NCBI GenBank assembly: GCA_035048815.1
Contig: JAUCBN010000007.1
Span: forward strand, 2,983,501 to 3,047,500
DNA from: Abelmoschus esculentus
Taxonomy: Eukaryota; Streptophyta; Magnoliopsida; Malvales; Malvaceae
Reading direction: 5' to 3'
DNA length: 64,000 bases
Part shown: positions 11,836 through 24,530 of the stretch, piece after piece
Numbering within the stretch: position 1 is the stretch's first letter
How the letters are laid out: the number at the start of each line of letters is the position of its first letter
Made by a program: the position numbers and the translations under genes
The notes under the pieces: generated by a model
Seen by the model: the letters and a program-made list of their open reading frames with translations, nothing else
Database searches by the model: none
What the model was told of the DNA's origin: nothing

Positions 11836-14800
11836 AGTTCAAATGTTAATTTAAAACGATTTGAAACGTCGATCGCAATGAGATTAGATAAAGTATATTG
11901 AATCAACGGTTTTGATGGAGTTGTGGTGTGGTATCGGTTTGCATGGGATGATTCCTTGTATTTTCATTTGTTTGGGTGAAAAGGGCAAAAAAGGAGCATA
12001 GAATGAAATAGGGATGTCCCACACGGTATCATTTTGTCGTCTTAACGGAATCTATGTCAATGGAATTGGAAGCTGACCTCTCCGACGTTTATTAAATTTA
12101 AATACCGGTATAATACTTAAATCACTTATATGTATACTATCAAATTATGTTAGTCTATAAATTTTAAATTTTTTATTGTTTTTATTATGTTTTTAAATTT
12201 TTTAAAAAGTGTTTGACTTAAAAAATTAAAGAATTTATAAATTTAATTTAAATATTAAAATAATATTTAAATTAATAAATTGTATAAATTTTTAGACTAA
12301 TATTATTATTAAATATAATAAGATCAATGCTTTTATTAATTTTAAATGATAAAGTACCAAAACAAAACAAAAATGTATATCATATACCATTTTACTAAAA
12401 CTTATAATTAGGTGTCAAAACAATAATACGAACATATTTAGGACACTAAATATATATTTTTTCAATAAATATTAACATTATGTGTTGTATTCTATTTTAT
12501 GTATAAGGTAATTATTAATGTTTATTGTTTTTATTTTATATCTAAAATTTACCGAACCTAGATATAATTAGATTTAAATTTAGTAGACTTCGTCTTCAGT
12601 TAAATTAAAATTTGTATGTTCGGTTCATCATATTATTTATGTTCTAAATTAAAAATATTTATATATTTTTGTTTTTTAAAATAATTATATTTTTTATTAT
12701 ATAAAAATAAATAAAAATCTATTTTAAAAAATTAGATAGATAAACTTTGTTAATTGAGAACACAAATGATATGATAAATTGAGTTTATCTAATATTTTTA
12801 TTTTAAAAATTATAATAAAAATATTAAAAATAAAAATTATAGGTGTTTTTTATAATCCCTTTAATGTTAAATGTTCACGTCTATGATAATTTTGAAGAAA
12901 ACTATTAAAGAAAAAAATAACGCCTTTGAAGATTTTTTTAAAATAAGGAATGTTATCTTTTTGTATATTATAAAATTTATTATAAATTCTTAAATATATT
13001 TTTTATTTTAAAATTTAATTTCCGAACCCCTCAACCATTCTATGAAAATTTGATTAATATTTGGACGGCAGTGATGATGATGCCCACAGGGAGAACAATA
13101 TAAGTGGAGTACACCTTAAACAAAAATAAACGGTACGGATGTTGGGTGACTCACTGAGTCGTGTGCATATTTAAGGCAACAGTCATGATTACAGGCCCAG
13201 TTAAATGGCGACGGAACTGTTCCCCAACTATCTCCCTGTAATGTCAGTGGAAGATGAATATACCACATGATGAATCGGACGGTTCACATGATTGCCAGGT
13301 GATCAAACTCGAGGGATCCTATTTTTGTAAAAGGTCAAACAAATTTACCATTAGATCATTATACTATGTGTAATTGCGAACTTGGCCTATATTGTAATTT
13401 AGTCACTTTTGGTCTTTGTACCTTTTAAAATTTAAAAATTTGTCCTAATCTAAATGATAGTCATTAAATTTACTAAGTCGAATTCTATTATTAGTTATTG
13501 TGCGATATGTTAGAGTTATGACCCAAATTTTTTTATATATCGAGTTAATTATTCATAAAAAAGTTATGACAAAAGTGAAGAACTCTACTTCATCCTTTGG
13601 TATACGTTAAAAAATTAAAAAAAATAATAATAATTTGAGTATAATTTCTTACTATATAATCTTTTTGTAACCAAACAACATATCCTATAAAATATATTAT
13701 AGATTTGGGTTGCAATCACCATTTGTATTATTTTCTTTTAGACGTAGTAAAAATCTCTTATCCTCTGCTTGTGATTTTTCTTTATGACTTTTTCACATTA
13801 ATTGTGTTTTTTTTTTTTTTGTATTTGCAATTGTTTTATCTAGCCATTATCGTTCAAATAATATAACATTATGTATAAGTAGTAAATTTTGTTATCTTCT
13901 CAAATTTATTCATTTTATTTATGCAATTTAATCACATTGTTCATGTGTTGTTTGATTCGGGATAGAATTTTAAATTTTGAAAAGTATTATGAGCAAAACT
14001 AATCAAATTAGAGTATAAAGACTAAAATTACAATTTAAGTATAACATAGTGACTAACAATGGAATTTGACCTTTATTTTTATATTTACAGCTTCCCCACC
14101 CGTGGGGTTTTTTTGTCCGCTCCGCCACTCGCGTGGGCCGCAGCAGACAGCACTATGATTACGCCGTTGTGTTTACTTTTTTTTTCCCCAATAGTTTTGA
14201 CATGCTCCATGAATGTCGTTTGATTTTATGTCATAACTAAATAAAACAAAAGGGAATCATCCGGGAAATTTTAAGTTCTTTTAAAGTAGGGAAATTTTAA
14301 TTTCAATTTGCCTTTCTGATTTTTAAAATGTTTTGTTTTAATTAATATGAATCAATTTATATGATATATTTGATCTTTATAAGTGAATCTTTTAACGAGA
14401 TTTTTTATATACATAAAAAAATTAAACTAGAATCATACTTAAAAAATACTAAACTATTTACTACTTATACTAATCTCGTTTATAAAATATTATTTAAGTA
14501 GATAAATCTACTCAAATAAAAAAATTATATTCAAAGCTTGATATGTATTTAAGATTATACCTTTTATGAATTTTAGTTTGAAGTAAGATATCGACTATCG
14601 ATTATCAATAATAATAACTAATCTCTCTCTAAATATTCTTATTAAAAAGTAAACGGTTAGCATAGCCATGACCCATGAGTATAAACTATACATGCATTTA
14701 AGATGACATTTTTTTATGATTTTAATATTCAGGATGTAAAGATTAATATTTTATGTATTTCTGATGTATAATTAAATTATTACCTACAATCGTATAGTCG

Positions 14801-15899
14801 ATAATGTACAATTATACATGAATATATGATCAGATTATCAATAAATCATACCTGTTTAGTTTTGATCGTAATTAATTTTATTTTTGATTTTCTAAGATCA
14901 AACTGAAATTTAATATGAACTAAAATTTTACTTTAAATAAAATCGTTTTTAACCATCATATCACATCAATAACGGATCCAGGAAAATATTTGAGAGTGAA
15001 TACACATAAAATTTTAAAATTTCAGGGTAGACACAACTTATATACATTAAAAAATTAAGGACCAATTCATAAAATTTTTAAAAATTAAAGACAAAAGCAT
15101 AAGATTTTAAAAATTTAAAGTAGACCTGTATTCACCCTATATACAATATATTACATACTATATGCATCCGCCATTGTATAGCATTACATGTTCAGTCGAC
15201 TTTGTTTATTTCTAGACATGCCCAAAATTTGATAGTATTGCATGTAATGAGAGATGGTCGAACTAAGACAAGAATAGCAAGGTGGTCCGGTTCAAAGGGT
15301 AAAATTTTAGTTATAACAGAGAATATTACATGGGTAAAATTTAGGCTATAGCAAAAATAGTTATGCAATTTATATTATTTGTTATGAAAAATATAATATT
15401 TTAAAATTTAACCTAAAATATTAGGTACTCGGTGAGTTTTCGATATAATCGATTAAAATTTAATTTTATTATCTTTAACGGGTACAATTTTAACAAAAAT
15501 AAACCATAAAATTTTAAGAAAAAACAATTTAATCATAATAATTTTAAAACTATCAATAATATAAAATTAAATCAAACTTTTAAATTTAAGGGGACAATTA
15601 TTCATCCCATCCCCTATATAAATCTGTATCCGATCATATTCTAAAACAGATACAACTGTAATCACTATTAGATTGTTCAAAAAATTTATTTTATTAATTA
15701 TTTAGTCATCACACATAATATTTCTTTTTGTCGTTGAAATATACATATAATCTTTCAACATAATATTATGCTCATTTAAGAATTTAATATGTTTTTAAAT
15801 ATGACAAAAATACTCTCGGACAAAGAAAATGAAAAACATAATTGTTTTTTTTCTTCAAATTAAATTATTTATCGTGTATTTTTTCTATTATCTTCTTGA
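11836..15899. other. AT-rich intergenic region
   Basis: About 4 kb with no supported gene. It contains dispersed repeat-like sequence (for example the GGACCAATTCATAAAATTTT family near 15050-15120, with related text near 19220-19290) and a short GC-richer patch near 14090-14165. No tRNA or conserved protein was recognised. Confidence 0.55.
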
Positions 15900-16115
15900 T
15901 TATTGTGAACGACATTTTGCGTGTCTTGAACAACCACGATGATAGGGATTCGCTTGTTGAGGAGGAGCTTTCGGGTCAGGATGACATCCCGGATGTGTAC
16001 TACCGGGCTTCAGACAAGGATCAAGGACTGCTGGATTGATGTACGTAGTATTAGCATCGACATTGGTCGCCACCACCATGCCGAGTAGCATCAAGCAAAT
16101 GAACCAAGTTTTCAT
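15900..16115 (-). CDS. RALF-like secreted peptide, short class
   Basis: Rapid alkalinisation factors are cysteine-rich extracellular peptides sensed by CrRLK1L receptor kinases such as FERONIA. This single-exon ORF gives 71 residues: a signal peptide of about 21-22 residues (MKTWFICLMLLGMVVATNVDA) written here as MKTWFICLMLLG then VVATNVDA, a YINP motif near the mature N-terminus (cf. YI-Y in RALFs), and the strongly conserved NPYHRGCSRHAKCRS ending. Four cysteines, in DPC, PGC, RGC and AKC, match the two-disulphide pattern. No dibasic RRxL site-1-protease site is present, so it resembles the short precursor-less class (RALFL8-like). A TATA box lies about 50 bases upstream. Confidence 0.85.
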   Translation of the reverse strand: MKTWFICLMLLGMVVATNVDANTTYINPAVLDPCLKPGSTHPGCHPDPKAPPQQANPYHRGCSRHAKCRSQ

Positions 16116-16164
16116 GTCGGAAAACCTTATGATTTAGCTCAGCCTCAGAGGTGAAATTCGCATA

Positions 16165-16173
16165 TATTTATAG
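16165..16173 (-). promoter_or_regulatory. TATA box of the RALF-like gene
   Basis: The minus strand reads CTATAAATATATGCG about 50 bases upstream of the RALF ATG at 16115, a suitable distance for a short leader. Confidence 0.6.
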
Positions 16174-16179
16174 TAATTG

Positions 16180-17844
16180 TATGATACCTAATTTAGGGGA
16201 AGAAAAACCCTTAATTTCGGTCTTGTTTTGTTATTATTATTTTAGAAGAAATTGTTAGAAATTGGATGGTTCTGTTAAAACTTTTCATTACGGTTGATAA
16301 AAAAATTAATTATTTAAAATTTTGTAGGTAATAAATTAATGATTTATATTTGAAACGTGTAAAGATAAAATATGTATATTAAAAATTTATTAATTAATTG
16401 AATGATTAAAAATATTTATATAAATTATGTAAATTTAAAATTTGATATTTATTGTAAAAATATAATTATTTAATATGATAAAAAAAAATATGCGTATCAA
16501 AATTTTCAATTCTTACAAAATAAATCATGAAATATTGTCCCAAGGTCTAACCATGATTATGTACGTCAAATTCTATTATTATTCGAAATATAAGGTATAA
16601 GTTATGGACTTTTAACCTGTATTTTAATTTGGGTTATTTTTTATTTTTAAATTATTATTATTATTATTACTATTATTACTATATATTAGATTTGTGTTAT
16701 TTTTTTTATAAATCTATGACGTACTTGAATAACTTAGATTAAAAATTATATATATAAAAATATACTATAAGACCACCTATAACTAGCGTTTTCGTTTTTA
16801 TTGTTCAATTTACCGTAGTTTTTAAAATAAAACTCAAAGACCCTTATTACTCTAATATTAATTTTAAGAGGTAATATTCCTCAAATTTTTCCTGTCTACC
16901 TTTATGGTAGATCTACAATCATGTAAAAATTTTATATTGTTTGTATCTAATTTATAATTATTGGTGATTTTCAGTGGATAGATTATCTTTTAAGGTTGTT
17001 TGATAAAATATTTAGATATATTTTACGAAATAGTATGTAAATTTGTTTTGATTTATTTAATACTCCATAATCTCTGAATCATCTAACTAGATAGAATATG
17101 AGTATCGTTGATGATTGTCAGATTACTACAGATAATAGACATTAGATTTAAAAGAAGACTTTAATTTTTTTTGTGCCTTTGAGTTTTCTTTTACTACTTC
17201 ATCATCATCTTCAAAATATTTAGTTGGATAAAATAAATAAGTACCGTCGATGATTGACCTCGAATTTAAAAAAAAACTTCAGACTTGATTTCACCTTTGA
17301 ATTTTGTTTTGTTTTATTTTATGTTTAAATTCTTTATGGATGTAATCTCCAAAATTTTCTTTTTAATTAATTACACGGTTAAAGTTATAATTATTTTTTA
17401 TTTTAATAAAATTCAGTATTATTTCACTATTAGAAGAAAAATAGTTAGACCGAGAACTGTTAAAAAGATTTAATTTGTTCTTAAAAAATTAAAAACAAAG
17501 ATTTAGAACTGTGTGGATCTCAAATGTTATAAGGATGAGTCTTTTAACTTAGTTTATTCATTGTTATATCGACAAAATCTAATTTTTTTATTTAAAAAAT
17601 CTAATATCTTCGAACTAATTAATTATTAAAAAATAATTTAAATATATATAAAGAAAAGAAAACCGAAGAAACACTATTATAAATCAAAAAGGAAATAAAA
17701 GTACAATCAAATACAAATTAAAACATCATTTACGTGCAAAACATCTCCTATAGCCAAAAAGAAGAACACAAATATAATTAAAACAACGTTCTCAAACGAT
17801 GTTGATGAAATTCCTACATGAGATTTTAAAAACTGTGCCTAAAA
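16180..17844. other. AT-rich intergenic region
   Basis: Low-complexity A/T sequence including a short ATT run near 16650-16690. No supported ORF or repeat family was recognised. Confidence 0.55.
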
Positions 17845-18737
17845 TCAACGGATCCTTTTGTAAAGTGTAAAGATAGAAATCATGCTGAGAAACACCAGTA
17901 AGATGCTGGCGAACAACGAGAGCGCTACTGAACTTCCGATGTGCCGACAAAACTTATCGTAGACATTGCAGATCTTGTTCCACCGGACATGGTCGTTACC
18001 TCTTAATCCGATGTAAGCGACACCCCCAGCTGCACCGGTTGCCGAAGCCACAATCCCCACAAACACCTGTAACATGAAATAAACTTGTTAGATGGATTTA
18101 TTCGGTTAATTCAATTTGTTATGAATAATTTTTAAATTATTTACAAGTTAAATGGATTCAACTAACTATAACAGAAATTAATACTTGTGAGCTTACCACA
18201 TCCAATAATGGAAAGAGGAGCAAGATGGATTTGGCCTTGCGTGAGACCGAAATCGATGCCAAAATCGTAATAATGCTGTATAAGCCTGTTAGCGATAATG
18301 CTGCCATAAAGTTTCTGCACAAATTTTATACAACAAATCTCAGATAAATTTATATTTTTATTTAACTATTTATTATTAAAGTACGATAAAGATTCGGATA
18401 TGAATATAAAGATATAAATTTTTAAATATATAGAAACTTTAATAAAAGCCAAGCATGTCTAGATTGTATGCATATTTGTATCTTACATGAAGGCTGGTGA
18501 ATCGTGGAACTCAGCTGGGAAAGGCACCCTAATATTAGGCGGCAAGCCTGGAACAGGAACCATCTCGGTTTGCTTGCTAGTAGCCATCACCACCACGGCA
18601 CTTACGGAAGCAGCAAGCAACAACACCCGAAGAGCAAGATCGAGAACAGAATACTTGGCGGCGGCCGCAGCAGGATGCAGCAGCGCCGATTCAGATGCCG
18701 GTGTTGAGGCTGCGGTCCGTTTATCGGTGGATTCCAT
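17845..18737 (-). CDS. CASPL1D: CASP-like membrane protein, group 1D
   Basis: CASP-like proteins are four-span plasma-membrane proteins related to the scaffold of the Casparian strip. Exons 18487-18737, 18197-18314 and 17845-18066 join in frame to 196 residues, the family's usual size. Four hydrophobic spans are visible: LALRVLLLAASVSAVVVM (with the conserved Arg), FMAALSLTGLYSIITILAS, ILLLFPLLDVVFVGIVAS (with the conserved Asp), and ALSLFASILLVFLSMISIF. The block GIVASATGAAGGVAYIGL followed by WNKICNVYDKFCRHIGSS is highly typical of group 1D, and MVPVPGLPP sits in the first extracellular loop. The N-terminus is Ala/Ser-rich and cytosolic. A probable TATA box lies about 75 bases upstream. Identification of the subgroup is from memory of the family. 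Confidence 0.9.
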
Positions 18738-18809
18738 GGTTCTAACTTCCTAGGAAGATAACAAGCGAGGCAAACGGAGGGATATGGAAAGAGATGAAGA
18801 AATGTTATC

Positions 18810-18817
18810 TATATATG
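18810..18817 (-). promoter_or_regulatory. Probable TATA box of CASPL1D
   Basis: The minus strand reads CATATATAGATAAC here, about 75 bases upstream of the start codon at 18737, followed by a CT-rich leader. Confidence 0.5.
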
Positions 18818-18819
18818 AA

Positions 18820-20168
18820 AATGTAGGAGAGATAACACAAGCTGTTTGCAGTTGCCTGCACGCCATCAAATTTGATTTTTCAAGGGTTGAATTTCTGAAA
18901 TGTATACGATTCAGATAAAAAATGGTAATAGCCATGAAGTAATATTATGTTTTCAGCACGGTTGGTGAAAATGTCTTTATGTTTCTTGGATCTGTTCATA
19001 TTATATTATACTTTGTTGGAGTTAATTACTCTATACATCCCTAAATTATAATCCTTATTTTAAATTGGTCTCAACTTTTGAATTTTTCAATTTCATCTTT
19101 ATCTTGTGTTAATAAAAATAATTGTGAAGATTGTTAACTACCAAGTAAATACTAATGTGTATCATATAAGAATATGATGTGGTATAAATGATAATTTGGG
19201 AACAAAATTAAAATATACAAACGTTAAGGGACTAATTCATAATAAAAAAACATAATCTCTGGATAAAACTGAAATATTAAAATTTTGGGGATCAATTCAT
19301 AATAAGAAACACGATTTTGAAATAAAATTAGAATATTCATAAATTTAAAGAGGAGTCATAATTTAAATATAAGATTAAAATATTTAAAATAGAAGTTATA
19401 ATTTATGGATATGTAGTGTTTTGGAGTTTCTTTGCCATTACAAAGTCATCTGCCGCCGAATTTAAAACCCTTGTTTGAATATAAAAACTTTTGACTTTCA
19501 TGGAATGGGGATGGGGCGGAAAGAAAGAAAGCTTTGTTGGCAGAACTGAGATTCCGTTCGTATTAGGAAACCTTTTTGTAAAAGAACGTAAAATCATTTC
19601 ATTCTTTATTTAATGTTGTATGGGGTTTTGTTAGGGGGTAGTAACCGGATTTTCGGTCGGTTGGGTTTATTTTTCAACCAAATAAACTTAACCGAACCGA
19701 CCTGACACAATTCTATACCGACTTAACCGAATGGACTCCATTTAAATAAATAAAATCAGATTTTTATTTATTTATTTATATTCTATAAAAATAGAAGCAA
19801 CAAAAAGAAAATTCAACTCAATCCAGACATTTCTGGAGATTGAAAGAAAAATCAAAGGCAAATACAAAGTCCAATCCTTTCAGACTATAATATGAAATAA
19901 AAAAAGTCAGACAAACTGGCTAAAGAAAATGTAACGTACCAAATGTCTCCTTTCACACATAATTTGACCAAATAATATTGATCATAGAAGTTGGGACAGA
20001 AAAATGTAAACTAAAACATAATCCACCAATCTTAAAAGTTTAACAACTTATTTTTGAATTAACATTGGAATTGATCAAAAAGTGCTTACTTTGTCACAAT
20101 AATCCTCAGAAAATGCCCAACATGGTTGAAGGAAGCTCTGTCGAGACATGATGCTGAAATTTGCATTT
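18820..20168. other. Intergenic region with dispersed repeat sequence
   Basis: Contains the repeat-type text GGGATCAATTCATAATAA (about 19288-19305) and near-copies between 19220 and 19400, and a pyrimidine/purine-biased stretch. The 3'UTR of the PPR-like gene probably takes up the last 200-400 bases. No gene was recognised. Confidence 0.5.
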
Positions 20169-23100
20169 TCAAGTCCGATGACTCCGATCTTCCAAATTTA
20201 TGCTCCTTGCCAAGCCAATGTTTAGTAGATTAGCAACTATGGTAGGAATACCGGATTTCAAAGCGGCCGCCACCGCCTGGTCAATTGATTCAACGACAGA
20301 CATCAATTACCTTAGATCATTTATGCACAATGCTGAATGAAACACGGTTTTCGTATTTGGGGAGGATAGATGTACATGTAAGTAGTATACCTTCCTATCT
20401 TCCTCTTTTTGATGCTTGTGAACTTCCGGAGGCCATTCATTTACCAACTTTTCAACTTCAACTGTGATTCCCAGCTTCTTTGAATCGGATAGGGTCTGGC
20501 ATGAATATAGTTAAAGTTTAGTCTCAATGACATTATAGTCTACAACGCATTCAACATTCACACTCGAGTCGGAAAAACATAGAGTGATCTATGGAGGAGG
20601 ATAACCTAAATTACAAAATATAAAAGGCACCAATTGATATGATACCAGATTTACCTCATTAAGGACTTGAATGAAAGCTGCAGCTTCCTCGGGGCTTGCG
20701 TTCTAGTAGTAAACCCTGAATATGCAGAAATATTAAACATACGTAAAATTGTTATCAGAAATCAATCTTCGTATTCAGGCATAGAATAAAAATACCTTGG
20801 CACATGCAAAACCAGTGGTGAGAGAGTGCTGCTTCATTGTCTCGGACCTTAATTTCTCGATATTCCGTAGTGACTCAACATCTCCTATAATAAGAAATGA
20901 TATAGATAAATTCCAAGCATCAGGAAAGAGAGAGTCTAGAAGTAACTCATGTATCCAGTGTGTGCTTTCTCTTCATGTGGCCCAAATTTTCAGACCCAAG
21001 AGTAGAAATTCAAGGACGAAGACTATCAAAGAAGTATATCTTTAAAACCAACTACCACCGACTCGAGAGTGAGTTAAACAATGTAAATCACAGGGAGAAT
21101 CCAAAGACATACAAAAGAAAGGAACTAAAAACTTGGAGATCAGAGACCTCTTCGAACAGCAAATTCCATCCACATGTCAAATGTAGTCTGTCGTAGTTTA
21201 ACACCTGCCTTGACAAACCTCTTTGAGTACTTAGAGATCAATCCCCAATCATTTGTATTGGAACAAATGCTGCAACATTTTACAAATTAAGATTAAATCA
21301 ACTTAAAGAAAGCATGAAAAAAACAACATTACATATCCCTCCTACCAAAAAAGAATCAGTCAAGTTTTGGGAAGTTAATGGAATATAAACAAAACAATTT
21401 AGAAAGTTACTCGGGGGAAAGCATAGCAAGTCATTTACACATATGCTGAGAAATAGCTTGTTCACTCGAAGAACAACTATGCGATGCTGCAAAGTTATAT
21501 AGACACCCATCAAATTCAAACTCTCGGATTTGATTGCCTCGAGTGTCCTAGTCCAGAGAAATAGTTGAACGAGGATCGAAAATGAATTGAATTATACATA
21601 TTTAAAAGAGAATAATCCATGTTTGTGTATCTTTTCATGTTAACTTCAAATTATATTAAGAGAAGGAAAAATGTTCTTAAGACTGGAACTCTCAGAGCAT
21701 TTAGAAAACCAAAAATGAAGCGTGCCATAACTAAACATTGATTCACCTGAAAACAATATCTGCAGTCCCAGCTTGTAAAGGTAAGTTATTTGTTTTCAAA
21801 AGCCGCATCACCTCTACCATGAGTTTAGTATCATTATGAACCTTAGCATACGACTGAATTCCAACAATTAATTATATGTATAAAAAAGAAGGAAAAAAAC
21901 AAATGAGAATTGAACAATACAACTGATGAGTAAGATACTCAAATATACCAATAAATGATGCGCAGATGCAATACTAGGAGTTAGTCCATACACATTGTGC
22001 AGCCACAAAGCTTTCTTTCCTGCAAAAGTGCTCGAGCTAAATCTTACTCATATAATTGCATTGCATATATCAGACGGTACTTAAAATATTTAAATGACAT
22101 AAAATTCTGCAAACTGGTAATAAAGAACTAGCAATCAAAGTAAAGAACATTTTTGGGGCCTATAAAAGCTAAATAGCAGGAAAAACCAACTGCTTAACAC
22201 TATTGCTCCAACTCTTCAGTTTTCAAGAATAAACTGTACCCGAAGCATATTTAACATGAATATGGATATATTACCATCCAAGAACCTTCCAAACTCAGAA
22301 AAACTCCGAAAAAAATTGAACATACCCGAGATAAAGTAAATAGGCTTAAGACATGAGGAACAATAAGGCATACCAAAATCGATAGCTCCCACTCGAGCAC
22401 AAGCCCTGACAACTTCTTGGCAGAGATTGCAATTAAAATTGGAATGAACCCGTAGGCTTGATAATCTCTGCAATAAAAAACAGAGAGTATGTCCATAAAA
22501 GACAAATGCTGAAAACTAACAAAACAAGACAGTAACAATAAGAAACATACAAATCTTCGTAGATTCTGTAGAACATCGAACAGAAGCTTAATATCTTCAT
22601 GATTTTTGCAGTTTCCGACCATCGACCATAGAGAAGCATTCGGAGGCATCGTTCTTTTAACATTAACTGACTGAAGCATGTTATCATAGAGTTCCTTAAC
22701 AGCTTCTGTATTCAACAACACAAACCAAACATTGGAAATAATATAAAAGCATCGATCTCAAACTAAACGAAAGAGCAAATCAAGTACCAGATGGATTGCT
22801 ATCCTTGGTTCCAGCTTCTGTCGAAAAACATGTCCTTGAAATCATCGGATAAACCGAATGCTGTGGCATCCGATAATAACAGCTTCCACAGATCCCTGTA
22901 AAATTAGCTAAACTAACATCCACACACATGACACAACCGGTTTGATTTTCTTCTTTCTCTGTGATAACTAGATATTTGTCTACTTCTTATCTAATAATCT
23001 AAACAATTAGCATTGAAATGAACAGAAAAATATAGTAGAACAAATAATTTCCTAATTTCTTTCAGTGATCGAACGAAGTAACTAAAAGAAATTGAAAGTT

Positions 23101-23257
23101 TTATGGTACCTGAAGAAGCGTCTCCGTGACGTTGGCATTGAAGAGGAGAGATGTGAGATTGAATCAAAGGTGAGGAGAAACGTTTATTTGAATTGAAAAG
23201 AATTGTTCGAGCTCCTAAAACCCTAGCGAGATTGCGAGCGTTCGAAGTAGCTTGCAT
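20169..23257 (-). CDS. Mitochondrial PPR/TPR-like protein, 11 exons, with a one-base frameshift in exon 9
   Basis: Eleven exons read continuously: 23110-23257, 22788-22895, 22551-22705, 22374-22467, 21949-22019, 21747-21853, 21148-21269, 20796-20884, 20655-20715, 20391-20495 and 20169-20276. The N-terminus (MQATSNARNLARVLGARTIL) is Arg/Ser-rich and looks like a mitochondrial presequence. Helical-repeat text follows: WSMVGNCKNHEDIKLLFDVL, ALWLHNVYGLTPSIASAHHL, KLMVEVMRLLKTNNLPLQAG, WMEFAVRRGDVESLRNIEKL. This matches a conserved plant protein usually annotated as a PPR-containing mitochondrial protein; its molecular role is unknown to me. Exon 9 is 61 bases where 60 would keep frame: CCCC (GGGG on plus at 20691-20694) replaces CCC in LLLERKP-EEAAAF, giving an early stop. 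With that base removed the protein is 388 residues. Skipping exon 9 would also keep frame. It could be a lesion, a sequencing error or a young pseudogene. Confidence 0.75.
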
Positions 23258-24530
23258 CTTTCTTCTTTTTCTTTTCTTTTCCTTCGAGTTGGAACTGACT
23301 GGTAGCAGAGTCGGGGAACTGAACGGGTTAACTCGGCGGGTTTAGATACGAAAACTCATTGGAACATTTTCCATTTTGTCTGCGTCACACAGGGTTTTAG
23401 GAGAAGAATGTAGAAAGGTTTTACTTGCGTGAAGTGGCGGTCCATGGATCTTCTATGCTTCCTTTGTGCAAAAATGTTCAATATATAATGTAAGAAACAT
23501 GGTATTTTCAAATTCGACATAAATGATCATTATTAAATTAATTTAAAAATCTATTAATAGTCTATGTGTTATGGGTAAGTTATAGATTTTATTTTTATTC
23601 TTTAATTTGATAAATTATTAGTCCTTGTAAAATTTAATCTTGTTGTCCTTGGTACCTTTTGGTTCAAGACAGAAATACGGGCAAATCCAAAAAAGACATT
23701 TGATAAAAAGGTGAAATTATTTTCTAACCCTCTTAAAAAGTAGTATTTCAATATAGTCCTTTTAGTATTAGATCCGCAAGTCCGGCCTCCCAAAGGAATT
23801 GTATTTTTATCATGCCCCTCCCAAGTCCCAACAAAATATTGCTAACATCGGCCCTTAATGAAATTTTCAAACTTAAAAAAGTATATGAATTAAAATTATC
23901 AAGTTAGAGCATGAGAATTGAATTCAAAACTTATACATAGTATATGGACAAACTATAATTTTTTTTATAACAATCGATATTCAATTCATTAATCGATTAA
24001 TCATGATTTGATATTATAAAAGTTTATAATATGATGATTTTCCAGATTCAATTTGTCTTATTTGTAATATAATAATTTGAACCAGAACTATTGTTACAGG
24101 CTTACGGCCTACAAAGACCTAATGTCTCGTTCCACTGGAGTCTGGACCGTATAGTTCTCTATACAAACCGTATGGATCCAGACAATGCTTATGAAACATG
24201 GTCGTTTTAACTAGTTCCAACCAAACATTTTGCAACACAGATGTAAAACAAGCACTATGATCGAGCATCTTGTTGAATACGTTTAACAACCTTTTGATTC
24301 CATTGATGATTTTGCCAAATAAGCTCAAGAAACCAAACATATATAGTTGTAAAAGCAAACAAACTGTTGTAAGCACTAAATTACTGCCATGTCTTAAACA
24401 GAAAGTGATTTTTTTCCCGTTTTCATGTCATTTTTTCATATTAAAAAGGGAGCAGTGCAACCTTCTTGTCTGCACTTCAGAATAACCAGCAGTTGTATCA
24501 ACAACAACAAAAAAAGAATTACGAGCAGAG
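23258..24530. other. Intergenic region between two divergent genes
   Basis: Contains the promoter areas of the minus-strand PPR-like gene and the plus-strand gene starting at 24531. An 85-codon minus-strand ORF at 24119-24376 shows no recognisable domain and I do not call it. Confidence 0.5.

Noticed and set aside
22251..22721. 156-codon minus-strand ORF as a separate gene
   Set aside because: It is exon 3 of the PPR-like gene read through its intron into exon 4 in the wrong frame.
24119..24376. 85-codon minus-strand ORF with hydrophobic N-terminus
   Set aside because: No family recognised, no promoter or splice support; it may be chance.
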